NCBI GenBank assembly: GCA_035048495.1 | Contig: CM068552.1 | Span: 13,574,501-13,638,500 of the forward strand | Reading direction: 5' to 3' | Length of the DNA: 64,000 nucleotides | From: Euptelea pleiosperma | Lineage: Eukaryota > Streptophyta > Magnoliopsida > Ranunculales > Eupteleaceae | Part shown: one piece after another, positions 11,236-23,836 of the stretch | Layout: every line of letters starts with the position of its first letter | How positions within the stretch are numbered: the stretch's first letter is position 1 | Notes under the pieces: generated by a model | What the model was told of the DNA's origin: nothing | The model's input: only the letters and a program-made list of their open reading frames with translations | Database searches by the model: none | Made by a program: the position numbers and the translations under genes

Positions 11236-11654
11236 TACTTAGAAATAAAATAAAGAAGTGTTGGTATAAAAGTTAAGTGGGTTAGTGCAGATCTCGAGGT
11301 ATGATATCAAACGTGGGCCCACCAAGGGATAACCGGTCAATTGAATAAGGCAGACAGTATATAGGTAGAGAGAAGCTTGGAAGCATTATTAGGAAGTGGA
11401 CCAACCAGTAGGAGACAAGATGATAGACGGTGCAATCTTTCGGGATAAATGGTGGTCACTTTATTTTAGTTTGTTATGAGAAATCATCTTTATAGTTAGG
11501 TTGTCATAATTTTCATGTAAGAAGTGGAAAGTTAAATAAGGGGATTAGTACTTTGGATTTGATTGGAGATTGATTGCGTTGCATTATTAAGATTGTTAAA
11601 ATAGTCTTTTCTGGTTTGGGGGATAGGAGCACAGTTTTTTCACCTTTTGCTGGC

Positions 11655-12335
11655 TCTCGTGCCCCCCCTACATAGCTCGTTTTTATGGGCCCACCAACCG
11701 TATGGATGTTTACCCCACCCCTTGGTGGATATACATACCAAAAATCAGCCTGATTGGTTTTCTCTAGCCATAGATTCTAGAACTTTTTTAGAATTGATTC
11801 TAGTTGTTGGAGTCATGCATGTTTTTTTTCGTATCTTTTATGTAATAATTCAATGGCTAGAAATTATCAATCAAGATAATTTTTGACCCCTCTTGGGAGT
11901 CGGTCTTGGGGCTATGGATTTCTAGAATTCAAAGACTTGTGGGATTGTTGTAGGGGAAAACCCTACACCCCCTCGAAATATGCACAAAATCAGATACTAG
12001 GTCTTCAGATCCGTCTGATCAAACTCCTTTATCGAGTAATCAGACGTCAAACCTGGGAGGTCGTCTTCTTTGTCGTGTAGTCCGATAGTCCTACCCACTT
12101 GTCCGTTACCCCCGATTCGTGACCCTTTGTCCCGGCCATTATTGCACGTGTCACCCAGGGCATAAGGGGCATCTCGAAATCCACAGGCCTGAGTCCTTCT
12201 CCCAAAGAGGGGTAAAAAAAAGGTCCTCGGAGCACGAGCCTTTTGATAGTTATATCCACTAGGAGGTGTACGTGTTAAACATCCATGGGATTAGTGGGCC
12301 CAAAAAAATGAGTTATGTAGGGTCACGAGGGTCTT
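11655..12335. mobile_element. Fold-back MITE (ATGGATGTTTAGCCCACC type) split by an insertion
   Basis: The left half (11655-11885) has CCCACCAACCGTATGGATGT and CCTTGGTGGATATACATACC. The right half resumes at ~12260 with AACATCCATGGGATTAGTGG and GGGCCCAAAAAAATGAG. The middle is occupied by the unrelated palindrome at 11886-12245. Related copies are at 15955, 36165, 58395 and 59990. Confidence 0.6.
11886..12245. mobile_element. Nested palindromic element inside the 11655 MITE
   Basis: The left end ACCCCTCTTGGGAGTCGG and the right side CCCAAAGAGGGGT are inverted, with GGGCTATGGATTTC opposite GAAATCCACAGGCC. This is the ATCCAACGGTGG/GGGAGTC palindrome family with a longer centre. Confidence 0.5.
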
Positions 12336-13039
12336 TGCATCTAAATAATTTTTCCTTTTGAGGGTCAGGGTCGTTTTTTTTCAAGTTTGTTCGAATAACA
12401 CCCGGACATAAATACTATTTGTTGAATATAAATAGGGACATTTTGGTCACTATGAAAAGTGTCGATTTTTATTTATTAAATACAAATATGCCTTTATGTG
12501 GGATCTCTAGATCAAAATTTTTATTTTATAATAAAACCCGAGAGGTTGGTCAGAGAAACACACTTTGGAGTCAAATCTTGCCATGTGGCACGTTTTTTTG
12601 GGCCCCAGTAACTCATGAATGTTTGACTTTCCCCTTGATCAGTTTGATTGGTGATTCTTAGTCGTTGATTGGTGGTACAAGCTCGTACTGAATCTCAAGT
12701 CCAATAGGAACCACAAATTAGGTTCACTTTCGAGGTGTATAGTACCACCAAAAAATGTGGCAAGAATTGACTTCACAAATATACAGAATACATGTTTCTT
12801 ACCAAACACTTCAGGTTTCTAAATACAGAAGTTCCTATGTTAGGTTTTCTTACATGTGGCAGCTGAGGTGGCATAGAGGTCCACATGATTCAAGAGATCT
12901 CCATGATTCAATACCTCATCTCTCTCCATGTGGCAAGTTTTGGCTACCAGGATTGCCAAATGGCAAAAGACGGAGGTTTCTTTACCTTTCTTTCCTATTA
13001 AAAAACAAAAAACCATGCCTCTTTCCCTGATTCACTTTT
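12336..13039. other. Intergenic stretch with a partial MITE at 12560-12660
   Basis: CCATGTGGCACG..GGGCCCCAGTAACTCATGAATG at 12580-12620 is one arm of the CATGAATG subfamily. The rest (with repeated TGTGGCA words near 12850-12960) is not recognised. Confidence 0.4.
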
Positions 13040-13190
13040 GGTCACTAGTGCTAGACTACTTCTTCACTTGACAAGTACCCTTTACAGCCCCTGTTTTAAA
13101 TTTTTGAAATTTCAAATACTGTTGAGAACACTAGCGTCAAGGTACTTGTCAAGTGGAGACGTACGTGTATGGTCATTAGCACTAGTGACA
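13040..13190. mobile_element. Fold-back MITE ending GGTCACTAGTGCTA
   Basis: GGTCACTAGTGCTA..CACTTGACAAGTACC on the left is mirrored by GGTACTTGTCAAGTGG..TAGCACTAGTGAC on the right, around a ~60-bp centre. A shorter relative lies at 35638-35737. Confidence 0.7.
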
Positions 13191-13510
13191 AAAAAGGATT
13201 CTCTTTCTCACACGTGAGAAACATGCTTCTTTTGCCACGTGGTAAAAGGTTATTGTGCGGAGGATGATGTGGCAAAATTTATGATATTTCCGGACTACCC
13301 CTTCAGCTGCCACGTGTAACAAAATCCAACAGTGTAGAGACTTCTTCCCTCGTATGTGTAAGCAATAACCCAAAGGGTATTTTCTAATCTTCTAAGTTTC
13401 TAACCACTTCTTTCCCTTTCCAATATTTTAACCAAAAACAAAAAAAATTAAAAAAAAAACATTTTTTTTTATAACCAAAAATAAATGGTCTTCTTTTACC
13501 CCCAAAAAAG

Positions 13511-13843
13511 AGAGGGTATTTTATTAACGCCCCCTCAAATCTAAAAGTAATTTGTAATACCCCTTATATCTTCAAACTTTAGGATTAACCCCCTTGACCT
13601 AGTTTAACTATCATTTGACTAACATTAAATGTGACATGCATCATGCTCCTTTTAATGCACCTATGAAAGGATCATAATATTGAAATTACAATGTTAACGA
13701 CGTGTTATTCAAGTCCACTTTAACTCAAGTCAACCACTGTTAAACTAGGTCAAGGGGGGTATTCCTAATGTTTGAAAGTATAAGGGGGTATTACTAATTA
13801 CTTTAAAATTTTAGAGGGATGTTACTAAAATACCTCCCCCCAA
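13511..13843. mobile_element. Fold-back MITE, GAGGGTATTTTATTAACG end
   Basis: About 100-bp inverted arms: GAGGGTATTTTATTAACG, AAAGTAATTTGTAATACCCC, CTTGACCTAGTTTAAC, each found inverted on the right (GTTAAACTAGGTCAAG, AATTACTTT, TTACTAAAATACC). A left-half relic lies at 28397-28555. Confidence 0.75.
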
Positions 13844-13870
13844 TATTTTTTGTACTGGAATAGAAATCTT

Positions 13871-14235
13871 GAGTAGAACTTTGCTGACTGAGCCGGTCAG
13901 CAAAATTGCTGAATAACTACAGTATGAACGAATTGTCATATTCTTAGAGATTTCTGATCGTATGAATGTATGGCCCACCCCTAGATGGACATATGGACCA
14001 AAAATTAGCGTGATTAGTGATTTCCAAGTGTTGGATTTGAGTCATTTTCATGGGTTGATTCTAACCGTGTAATTCGAGCAGCATTGGCCATTATTTAGGA
14101 TACAAAGATCCAAAGGTTTGAAATCACTAATCAAGCTGATTTTTGGTTTGTAGGTCCACCTAATGATTAGCCAAACATCCATACGGTCAGTATCCTCTAA
14201 CAGTGTACCGCGTGGCTCATATTATGGTCGGTTGC
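13871..14235. mobile_element. G-box-clan MITE, right end lost
   Basis: It starts GAGTAGAACTTTGCTGAC, as at 3742 and 50691. The arms GTGATTTCCAAGTGTTGGAT and AAATCACTAATCAAGCTGAT are typical of the clan. The right end fades after GCGTGGCTCATATTATGG without the inverted terminus. Confidence 0.65.
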
Positions 14236-14483
14236 CAACCGGCCCCATTCATCAAAATTCTCCTCAGAGATCTTAACCATTAGGGTGCGTGGGCTTGCGT
14301 GTGGTGTTGCTTAACTGCATGTGCAGCCAGGGAAGCATGATGCAAGCATCATGTTGGCCCCACCATTATACACACTGCCTTCCACAAGAGACTCATTCCA
14401 TGAAGGGACGACCCTAAGGCTCACTACCAACCGTTCACTTGTCCTGTCTACCTAACTAAAGGTTCAGACAAAATAGCAGGAAG

Positions 14484-14589
<106 letters not shown>

Positions 14590-14974
14590 ACGGGATGATC
14601 ACAACCCTTATTTGGTATCATAGACTAACGGCTCAGAATGCATTAATGCATATGAGAATTTACAAAAAGATGGTAGACGGTCGGCCTCACGTTGGTTGGA
14701 AGGAACATTACTATATAATAATAATATTTATTATATCTTTGAAAAAAATTCCTTTCCTTCTTTCTTTAATTTTCCTTTGTTTATTTATTTTGGTTGGTTA
14801 ATTAATTTTCATATTTTGAGAAACAGATAGCAATGGACAAACTAATCTTTTAATTTGACAAATATTCTACAAAATCTCAACCAATTGGGTCTCTCTCATT
14901 CTTTTTTTTCACTAATGAAATTTAATTTCTTTTTGTTTACGACACTACCCGCTCGGGAAATAGGACGGATTAGT

Positions 14975-15142
14975 AATGTGCCTGTGAACCCCATCAACCA
15001 ACCACCGACGCTTTATTAATTATAAATATAACAAATTTTCCAAAAAAAAAAAAATCAATATTTTCATCTCTTATGATTTTTGGTGGTTTTGGTCTTTTCA
15101 ATAAAGAGTCAGTGGTTGGTTGATGGAATTCACAGGCGCATT
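14975..15142. mobile_element. Fold-back MITE, AATGTGCCTGTGAA end
   Basis: Left arm AATGTGCCTGTGAACCCC, CATCAACCAACCACCGAC; right arm is the inverse (GTCAGTGGTTGGTTGATG, TTCACAGGCGCATT). A ~70-bp AT-rich centre separates them. Confidence 0.7.
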
Positions 15143-15276
15143 ATGTTTCAGTGTAGACAATGACGATGTTCGCCGTGGGGTCTTACTAATTTCACCAAGT
15201 ACATGAGATATTATTAATCCGTCTCGTATGATGCGGGATATTACTAAAATGCCCCTTAATTTATATATGGCTCAGG

Positions 15277-15420
15277 CTCCGAGGACCCCATTTTTATTCA
15301 CCCCTCTTGGGAGTTGGACTCGGGCCGTGGATTTCGAGTATCCAATGGTGGTTGATAGCCAGTTCAATGTTATCGACCACAGTTGGATTCTCGACTCCCA
15401 AGAGGGGTCGGATACATTAT
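15277..15420. mobile_element. Palindromic MITE (ATCCAATGGTGG type)
   Basis: GGCTCAGGCTCCGAGGACCC opens it, followed by the palindrome CCCCTCTTGGGAGTTGGACT..GTGGATTTCGAG and its inverse GATTCTCGACTCCCAAGAGG. The right terminus beyond GGGGTCGG is unclear. Confidence 0.5.
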
Positions 15421-15602
15421 TATTAATTAGAAGGGTGAAATGTTAATAACGCTGTATTACTAACTAGATGTAGTTGATGCTGAGGACTCTCGTGGCCCTA
15501 CGTAGCGGATTTTTTGGGCCCAGTAACCACATTGGTGTTTAGCCCACTCCAACGGTTAGAAATCATCGATCAAGGAGTTTTTGTTGGCCCAAAAAACACT
15601 TA

Positions 15603-15720
15603 GGCCTTGTATGTTGATCAACAAAATGTTTTACGGAAAATGATTTTTATGTTAAAATGTATTGACATATATGCAAAAAATCATTTCTAGAAAATTTATT
15701 CAGGGCAACCATATAGGGCC
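15603..15720. mobile_element. Tourist-like MITE, 118 bp, TTA duplication
   Basis: The ends GGCCTTGTATGTTGATCAAC and GGGCAACCATATAGGGCC are inverted, flanked by TTA at 15600-15602 and 15721-15723. The inner TTTACGGAAAATGATTTTTA pairs with AAAAATCATTTCTAG. Confidence 0.85.
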
Positions 15721-15954
15721 TTAGAAGTATTTTTTTTTTAAATTTTTTTGGGTGAAAAATTGGGATCTAGACCATGCCTTAGAACCTGTTTATAAATTAA
15801 AAAAATGGGTCCAATTGTGGTCAGTCCAGATCTATTAATCCTTCTAGCCTGTGTTTGGTGATCATGCAAGACCCACATTTGATCCAACAGGATTAGAGTT
15901 GGCATGTAACATGCTGTAGCTTAATCCAAAAGCGTAAGTTAGCACATTTTTTAG

Positions 15955-16220
15955 TTCATTTGGGACCCACTGACCGTATGGATGTTTAGCCCACCTCTTG
16001 GTAGACCTTCATACAAAAATCAGCTTGTTTTATATAATTTTTAGCCGTTGGTTTTAGTAGTAAAAAAAAGAAGGTTGAATTAAACGGCTAGAATCACATC
16101 TTAAAAGTACTAAAATCTAATGGCTAGAAATTACCAATCATGATGATTTTTCGGAGTGCATTTCCATCAAGGAATGGGCTAAACATCCATGTGGTCAGTG
16201 GGGCCAGATGGCAGCCTTTA
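15955..16220. mobile_element. Fold-back MITE (ATGGATGTTTAGCCCACC type)
   Basis: GGGACCCACTGACCGTATGG..ATGTTTAGCCCACC on the left, GGGCTAAACATCCATGTGG..CAGTGGGGCC on the right, with AAAATCAGCTTG and its inverse between. Confidence 0.6.
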
Positions 16221-17864
16221 GTAACAGAAATGGTGCTAGCTTAAGCTTTTGGATTATACCACAGCTTGTTACATCGCCACCCTTTAAAAGTTAGGTTGCA
16301 ACATCGAACCGTCCTTCAATCTCTGAACTTGCTGGCTAGGTCGCAGTCCAAAAATAGCACCAATCACACAATATCGATACTCTCACGGTGAATTGCAATA
16401 TTGCTACGTTCTTTTCCACAGATTGGACGGCCATGATCGCCCAATCAGGTTGACTTTTTTCCTGTAAGAGATCCGAGGTAAATAAGGACTCTTTAAGATT
16501 CTAGAAGTGATTTCATGTCAGCTGTGTTGTCATTATTAATAGAGAAGACCAGAAATTTAATTTTTACTAAAAGTGTCATTAAAATTTAAAACTCACACTA
16601 ACAAGCAAACCAAACGTAACGTCCGTTTATTTGGTATGTTTTCCGTTATGAGGTGGCAATGACTTGCCAAGATTAAATTTAGAGCTGTTTTCACGGCAAC
16701 TAAGAGTGACAGTTTTCACCAAAAGTCAAGCACACGAGCCTCTAAATGTAAAAAAACAAGTGAAGAACAAGAGAGAGAAAGGCGTGTTTCCGTGTGTTGG
16801 TGGGGTCAGGAGAGGGAAGCAAACCGGGCAGGAAGGACAGAGCAGATGTGGGGGTGGTGGGGGAGAGCGGGCAGCTGCCCGTTTTACGATGGGACCGCTG
16901 AAACCCACATGTGCAGAGCTGTTTTCTGCCTTTAATTTCTGCACTGTATATGCTTTGGTGTTTAGCTCCAAAATTTATTTATTTTCTGATTTATTTTATG
17001 TGATGACGCGCTCTTCTCATCTCCACCCACTCTTCTTTGTTTTTTTTTTTTTTCTTTTTCTTTTTCTTTATTCTAACAGCTGTTAATTCCTTTTACCATC
17101 AGAAAAAAAAAATTCCATAAAAGTTAGGTTTTTTTTCTCAACTATGAATTTGGGGGTCAAAGACTTCTTGCAGTTAAAATCTGTAATTTTTTTTTCTTTC
17201 TCTCTCTTGAGCTTTATTATTAGAGAGAGAGAGAGAGGAGAGAGGAGAGAGGAGAGAGGATGATTGGGGTTTATGTTTTTGTTTTGACGCATTAGCTGTG
17301 TCGGCGGAGATGTTGATAAAGGTAGAATTGAAATTAGTAGGATAAAAGAGAGGTTGCAGAGAAGAAAGGGTTTTATTTGTATTAGTTGTGTTGTTGTAGT
17401 TAGGGTTCTATCCCCTTTTTTATTCATTATTTATTATCTTCCTTCTCTTTCGTTTTGGTTTTCTGCATTGAAGATGCTCGACATTTTTACTGAAAGAAGT
17501 TGATTGGGTTTTTTTATTTTATTGTTGCTTTGGGTAAGAAGAAAGGAATAATAAGAGAGAGAAGGGGGGGTTTTGGGCTGGTGGGTTCTCTCTGAGAGGA
17601 AGAAAGAAAGCAGCAGCTTCGCTTCGCTTAACCCAGACGAGATGGGGTTGCTCCATTTCCGGGTCTGAGTGAGTGAGTGTCTGTGAGTCTGTGACTGTGG
17701 TTTTCTTCTTTCTAGATCTCGTAACAGTCGATTCCACCATCATCTGGGTGCTTCTTGTTCTGTACCTGAAAAAAGATCGGATTTTTCGGTCTGGGATTAA
17801 CAGGTAACTGACAGATCTGGAACAAAATTGGGGTTTTTCTGAAGTGGGTGTTCGTTTGTGAGCA
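16221..17864 (+). promoter_or_regulatory. CESA upstream region and 5' leader
   Basis: This is the space between the last MITE and the CESA start codon. It holds pyrimidine runs (17040-17070), a GA tract (about 17221-17260) and, nearer the start, T- and G-rich leader-like sequence. GA/CT tracts are common in plant 5' leaders. I could not fix a TATA box or transcription start, and a leader intron cannot be excluded. Open frames across 16664-17743 have low-complexity translations and are not genes. Confidence 0.5.
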
Positions 17865-20800
17865 ATGGAGGCTAGTGCGGGTTTAGTTGCAGGCTCTCAT
17901 AACAGGAACGAGCTCGTTGTCATTCGCCGCGAAGGAGAATCTGCCGTAAGTTCCAAGCTTTCGCTCTTCGATGGGAAAAAAATTAGTAGCATTTTGTGGT
18001 GCATTGCGATTTCTGTGATTAATTTTTGAAGAATTCGGTGGATTTTTAATTTTTGGGAGTTTTTTGTTCTTGCAGCCGAAGCCGTTGCAGCAGTTAAGTG
18101 GGCAAATCTGCCAGATTTGTGGTGATGATGTCGGACTCACTGTCGACGGGGAGCTCTTCGTCGCCTGTAACGAATGCGCCTTTCCAATTTGCAGGACTTG
18201 CTACGAGTATGAGCGCTGCGAAGGAAGCCAGGTCTGCCCGCAGTGCAAAACTCGGTTCAAACGTCTAAAGGGTAACGGGTTTCTTTGCTTTCTCACATCT
18301 TGAAACAATTTTGCATCCGTCTTGAATCAAAATTGGTTTTTTGGGGGTTTTGTGCTTCTAGTTCTTAAGAGTTACTTGAAATTCGCAGGGTGTGCTAGAG
18401 TTGCGGGAGATGAAGAAGAAGATGGCGTAGATGATCTTGAGAATGAGTTTAATTTCATGGGAAGAGATAAGCAGGATATGCAGTATATTGCTGAGGCCAT
18501 GCTCCAGGGCCACATGAGCTATGGCAGAGCTGGTGATGCGGACATGCCTCAAGTAGTCCATACAATGCCTCAAGTTCCTCTGCTTACCAATGGCCAGATG
18601 GTACCCTACTTCATCACCTTTACAAAACCTGTTTCTTCTTTCCTTTCCTTTTATTTAATTTCCTACTTGGGCTGTTTTCTGGTGTTGATGTGTAATGGGT
18701 TTCTTATGATTGAATTCTGTTGACTATACACTATCTAGAATCTGTATCAGTCTCTCCTTTTTGGCTGGTTGAATTTCTTGGACTTTTTTGTTTTCTGGCA
18801 TTAATGTGGCTGGATTTCTCTTACAAGAAGTATAATCTTGGTTTTTTCAGGTTGATGATATTCCTCCTGAACAGCATGCCTTGGTTCCTTCTTTCATGGG
18901 CGGTGGAGGGAAAAGGATCCACCCACTCCCTTTCTCAGATCCTAGCTTTCCAGGTAGTTGGATCTTCACAACTGACCAGTTCAGCAGTTCTCTTTGATTT
19001 TGTTTTTTTGTTGTCTTTTGTTCATCTTTCAGTCTTGTTCTTGGATCTGGGGTGCTTCCTTTGAGATTCAATGCAATTTTTTTGTGAGTTTGAGCCTTGT
19101 TGACCCTTACCTGTAAATTTTCTTTTGCAGTTCAACCCAGATCCATGGATCCCTCCAAGGACTTGGCTGCTTATGGTTACGGAAGTGTTGCTTGGAAGGA
19201 AAGGGTGGATAATTGGAAGCAAAAACAAGAGAAGTTACAGGTGATGAAGAATGAAAATGGCGGCAAAGATTGGGACAACGATGGTGATGGGCCAGATCTA
19301 CCCATGTAAGCACTCGACAATCCTCTTAGGAATCAAAAAGACATTCAAGGAATAAATTTTCTTGATATTTTAGTGGATACTTAAGTTGCTTAATTGTGAA
19401 CATATCGATAGATTAATTATGTTAACTGGCTTAAATACTCCTTTATGCCAAGCCCTTAACTCTCCTAGAATCTAAAGAACTCAGGATTATATGATGACGG
19501 TCATTGTGATAGCTATTTTGATATTTTTCATGATAATTCAGTTATGAGGTTGCAGGCAGAGTTTGATGGTTTAGTTATCTGCCATTTGTACTCATGCAAG
19601 TCTTTGAGAACTTTTAATAACCTTAAATAGTTGAAATATTTTATCGTGATTTTCATGGTACTTATGATTTGTGACACTGTAGTTGATTAACTATGGTAAA
19701 TGTCTTTTCCTATTTTGTACTTTATTTCGTACCTTACTACTGTTAAAAGCAAGTGCAATTGGTTTTTTACACTCCTAGTAAGGACTGATGATCTTGGAGA
19801 CCTAAAATGTGGTGCTTTCAACTTCTCTTTGATCAGAATGGATGAAGGTAGACAACCATTATCAAGAAAGTTGCCTATTCCATCGAGCCAAATCAACCCA
19901 TACCGGATGATCATCATAATTCGGCTGGTAGTTCTTGGGTTTTTCTTTCATTACCGGGTCTTGCATCCTGTGGATGATGCCTATGCATTGTGGCTCATAT
20001 CCGTCATCTGTGAGATTTGGTTTGGCATTTCATGGATTCTCGACCAGTTTCCAAAGTGGCTCCCAATTGACAGAGAAACTTATCTGGACAGACTCTCATT
20101 GAGGTCAGTGGTCAGTCTACCTCAGTGTGCTTGTTTTTGTGTTTCCACATCCAGCTCTTTGATGGAACTATGGTTTAACCTGTGTCTATTCAGGTATGAG
20201 AAGGAAGGCCAGCCTTCTCAACTCTCACCAGTTGATATATATGTGAGTACGGTGGATCCTTTAAAAGAGCCCCCGCTGGTCACTGCAAACACTGTTCTTT
20301 CCATTCTTGCTGTTGACTACCCTGTCGACAAGGTATCCTGCTATGTTTCTGATGATGGTGCTGCTATGTTGACATTCGAAGCATTGTCGGAAACATCTGA
20401 GTTCGCAAGGAAATGGGTCCCCTTCTGTAAGAAGTTCAACATTGAGCCACGGGCACCAGAGTGGTATTTTGCCCAGAAGATAGATTATCTTAAGGATAAG
20501 ATCTTACCATCATTCGTGAAGGAGCGGAGGGCGATGAAGGTAAGGGGGTTTCAGATATCAGTTATATTGTTGTCCTTCATCACCCCCACACGTTTTATTG
20601 TTGGCTCTTCTGGCTGATATGGTAAATGTGGGTTATTATGCTTGCAGAGAGAGTATGAGGAATTCAAAGTTCGGATCAATGCTTTGGTTGCTAAGGCTCA
20701 AAAGGTTCCAGAAGAGGGTTGGACTATGCAGGACGGGACTCCATGGCCCGGGAATAATGTCCGAGATCATCCTGGGATGATTCAGGTAGAAAGATTTTGA

Positions 20801-23800
20801 CTTCCGTTCTTGTGAATCCAGAACCTGATTTGTTTTGGTTCTAATGTTCCGTTTGGGATCCATTCCAGGTCTTTCTAGGCCAAAGTGGGGGGCATGACAC
20901 AGAGGGAAATGAATTACCACGTCTAGTGTACGTCTCTAGAGAAAAGAGGCCTGGATTCAATCATCACAAAAAGGCTGGTGCTATGAATTCCCTGGTAAGT
21001 GAACAACAAACGACCACATTGTTTCCATGTATTGTGATGGGGTTTCAAAGATTAAAATTTATAATTTGCTGGATATGTCTGGAAAACAGGTGAGAGTGTC
21101 CGCTGTGCTCACAAATGCACCTTATCTGTTGAACTTGGATTGTGATCACTACATCAACAACAGTAAGGCTCTCAGGGAGTCCATGTGTTTCATGATGGAC
21201 CCATTGTTGGGAAAAAAAGTGTGCTATGTGCAGTTCCCTCAGAGGTTTGATGGTATTGATCGGCATGATCGATATGCTAACAGGAACACTGTATTCTTTG
21301 ATGTAAGCCTGAAATTCTCCAGACTTTCAAGCTGCTTTCCATTGTCTACTCTTTGTCTATTCTGTGAAATGGATTGTTTTTACATGTGAAACTAATGGCT
21401 GTCTTGGGTACCAGATCAACATGAAAGGTTTGGATGGGATTCAAGGACCCATTTATGTTGGGACTGGATGCGTTTTCCGAAGGCAGGCGCTCTATGGTTT
21501 TGATGCTCCGAAGGCAAAGAAGCCACCCACAAGGACCTGCAACTGCTTGCCGAAGTGGTGCTGCTGCTGCTGTTCTGGGAGGAAGAAGAAGAAAACTACA
21601 AAAGCTAAGTCTGAGAAGAAGAAGAGGAATTCTAAGAGGGGAGAGGCGGGAGCTCCTGTATTTGCTTTGGAGGGTATTGAAGAGGGCATTGAAGGTAAAG
21701 ACTATCTTCTTTATTGAGGTGTAATCATTGAAAGTTTTTATCGTTTCTTAACTTTTGAAGTTCTACTTGTTAGATCAGTAGTTACTGTGTTCTTGAAAAT
21801 TCTCTGCATCGGCGGTTTGAAAGTTGGAACTACCAAATGCCTAGTGTAGTTAATCCTCTTAAAACCGATGATCAAAGACTTTTTGACAGATTTATTCTTG
21901 GACATTTCAACTCAGTTTGGCTGGGCGACACTCAAATACTCAATAATGTAAAATTCAGCAAGTTGGAAATTGGTTGGCTTGATCTCTTGCAAAAAAAAAA
22001 GGCTAGTTCTTCATTGACTAGGCTGTTTCCAATTTGTAAGCCAAAAGATTTTATTTCTTTTGGTATCATGCACATCTTTTTGAAGATTGGTTAAAAGGAA
22101 TGGAAGCTTTCAAAACAATGTTAAGCAAATAATATAGTTGGAAGTTGTTAATTTTTTTGGTACCATGCACATGTTTTTGAAGATTGGTTAAAAGGATGGT
22201 AAGCCTTCAAAACAATGTTAAGCAAATAATATAGTTGAAGTCGTGAAGTTTTTTGGTATCATGCACATGTTTTTGATGATTGGTTAAAAGGAATGTAAGC
22301 CTTCAAAAAAATGTTAAGCAAATAGTATAGTTGAAGTTGTTAAGTTCAGAATTATGAATCCGCTTCAGCTCTACCCGTACTATGTTAATAGGATCATGTT
22401 TGCTCTTCAAATTCTTGTCACTTCTTATTCTCTCTGGATGAATTCCCCTAAACAGTGTATCTGGCTTATGTTATTTTCTTGCGATTTTGTCATCTAACTT
22501 GGAGGAGTTTGTATGCAGGAATTGAGAGTGAGAAATCTGCTCTGATGTCGGAGCAGAAGTTGGAAAAGAAGTTTGGGCAGTCTCCTGTGTTTGTTGCATC
22601 CACCTTGCTTGAGAATGGTGGGGCACTGAAAAGTGCTAGCCCCGCATCTCTGCTAAAAGAAGCCATTCATGTCATTAGCTGTGGCTATGAAGACAAGACA
22701 GACTGGGGAAAAGAGGTAACATCACAGGCTGGCTGCTGCTTTAATCCTCTATATTCTGTTTCTCTCTAGATTTTCCTCAAGTTAAGCTTTTGTTTTTATA
22801 CAGGTCGGATGGATCTACGGTTCTGTTACAGAAGATATCTTGACAGGTTTTAAGATGCACTGCCATGGATGGCGATCCATATATTGTATTCCTGCGAGGC
22901 CAGCATTTAAAGGATCTGCACCCATCAATCTTTCTGATCGTCTGCACCAGGTCCTTCGATGGGCTCTTGGTTCTGTTGAAATTTTCTTGAGCAGGCATTG
23001 TCCTCTCTGGTACGGGTATGGAGGCGGTCTTAAATGGTTAGAGCGGCTATCTTACATAAATGCTACAATATATCCATGGACATCGATTCCATTGCTGGCT
23101 TATTGTACCTTACCTGCTGTGTGCTTGCTCACGGGCAAGTTTATTACTCCAGAGGTATGAGGTTTATCAACTGATTAGTGACAGAGAATGATATGCTTGA
23201 TTTTATAATGTTGCTGATCATTAATCTTTTTCTGTTTTGTTTCTGCTGCAGCTTAGCAATGTTGCGAGCTTATGGTTTTTGTCCCTTTTCATCTGTATTT
23301 TCGCTACAAGTATCCTGGAAATGAGGTGGAGTGGTGTTGGTATTGATGAGTGGTGGAGGAATGAGCAGTTTTGGGTCATAGGAGGTGTTTCGGCGCATCT
23401 CTTCGCAGTCTTCCAGGGGCTCTTGAAGGTATTGGCCGGAGTAGATACCAACTTCACTGTGACGTCGAAGGGTGGGGAGGACGTGGAATTTGCAGAGCTG
23501 TACGCGTTTAAATGGACCACATTGCTCATCCCCCCAACAACATTGCTGATAGTAAACCTGATAGGGGTGGTTGCTGGTGTATCAAATGCGATAAATAATG
23601 GGTACGAGTCGTGGGGTCCTCTCTTTGGTAAGCTCTTCTTTGCCTTCTGGGTGATCGTCCATCTCTATCCTTTCCTCAAGGGTCTGCTGGGCCGGCAGAA
23701 TAGGACTCCCACGATCATTATTGTCTGGTCAATCCTGCTGGCTTCTATCTTCTCCCTTTTGTGGGTTCGGATTGATCCATTCTTGGCCAAGTCAGACGGC

Positions 23801-23836
23801 CCTGTCCTGGAGGAATGTGGCCTGGACTGCAATTAG
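17865..23836 (+). CDS. CESA6: Cellulose synthase catalytic subunit, CESA6-like, 14 exons, 1089 aa
   Basis: Plasma-membrane glycosyltransferase (GT2 family) that polymerises UDP-glucose into cellulose within the rosette complex. Exons: 17865-17945, 18076-18271, 18389-18600, 18851-18953, 19131-19305, 19837-20103, 20194-20539, 20648-20785, 20869-20994, 21090-21302, 21415-21694, 22519-22715, 22804-23154, 23252-23836; all introns are GT-AG and phases close to 1089 codons plus TAG. Visible: RING-type zinc finger with eight Cys (39, 42, 58, 61, 66, 69, 81, 84), two membrane spans (~280-297, ~307-324), catalytic DDG (398-400), DCD (565-567), a Cys/Lys-rich class-specific region (~660-700), TED (787-789), QVLRW (827-831), gating-loop FTVTSK (963-968) and about six C-terminal spans. 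Length is normal for CESA. The ends ([28 protein letters not shown]) place it with CESA6-like primary-wall isoforms. Odd points: Cys75 where R or K is usual, and Val779 before [10 protein letters not shown]. It appears intact. Confidence 0.97.
22058..22344 (+). repeat. Three ~96-bp tandem repeats in CESA intron 11
   Basis: Three consecutive units each contain TTTTGGTAYCATGCACAT, TGATTGGTTAAAAGGA or close variants, and AATGTTAAGCAAATA. They lie within the longest intron (21695-22518, 824 bp). Divergence between units is low. Confidence 0.85.

Noticed and set aside
16664..17743. Open frames of 74-140 codons on both strands before CESA
   Set aside because: Low-complexity Pro/Ser/Thr- or Phe-rich translations over pyrimidine and GA tracts; better explained as promoter and leader.
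19700..20617. A single 305-aa open frame inside the CESA region
   Set aside because: It joins intron 5, exon 6, intron 6, exon 7 and part of intron 7. Good splice sites at 19837, 20103/20194 and 20539 give the expected CESA protein.
21364..21724. Alternative frames over CESA exon 11
   Set aside because: The splice acceptor at 21415 and donor at 21694 give the conserved frame; the others are shadows.
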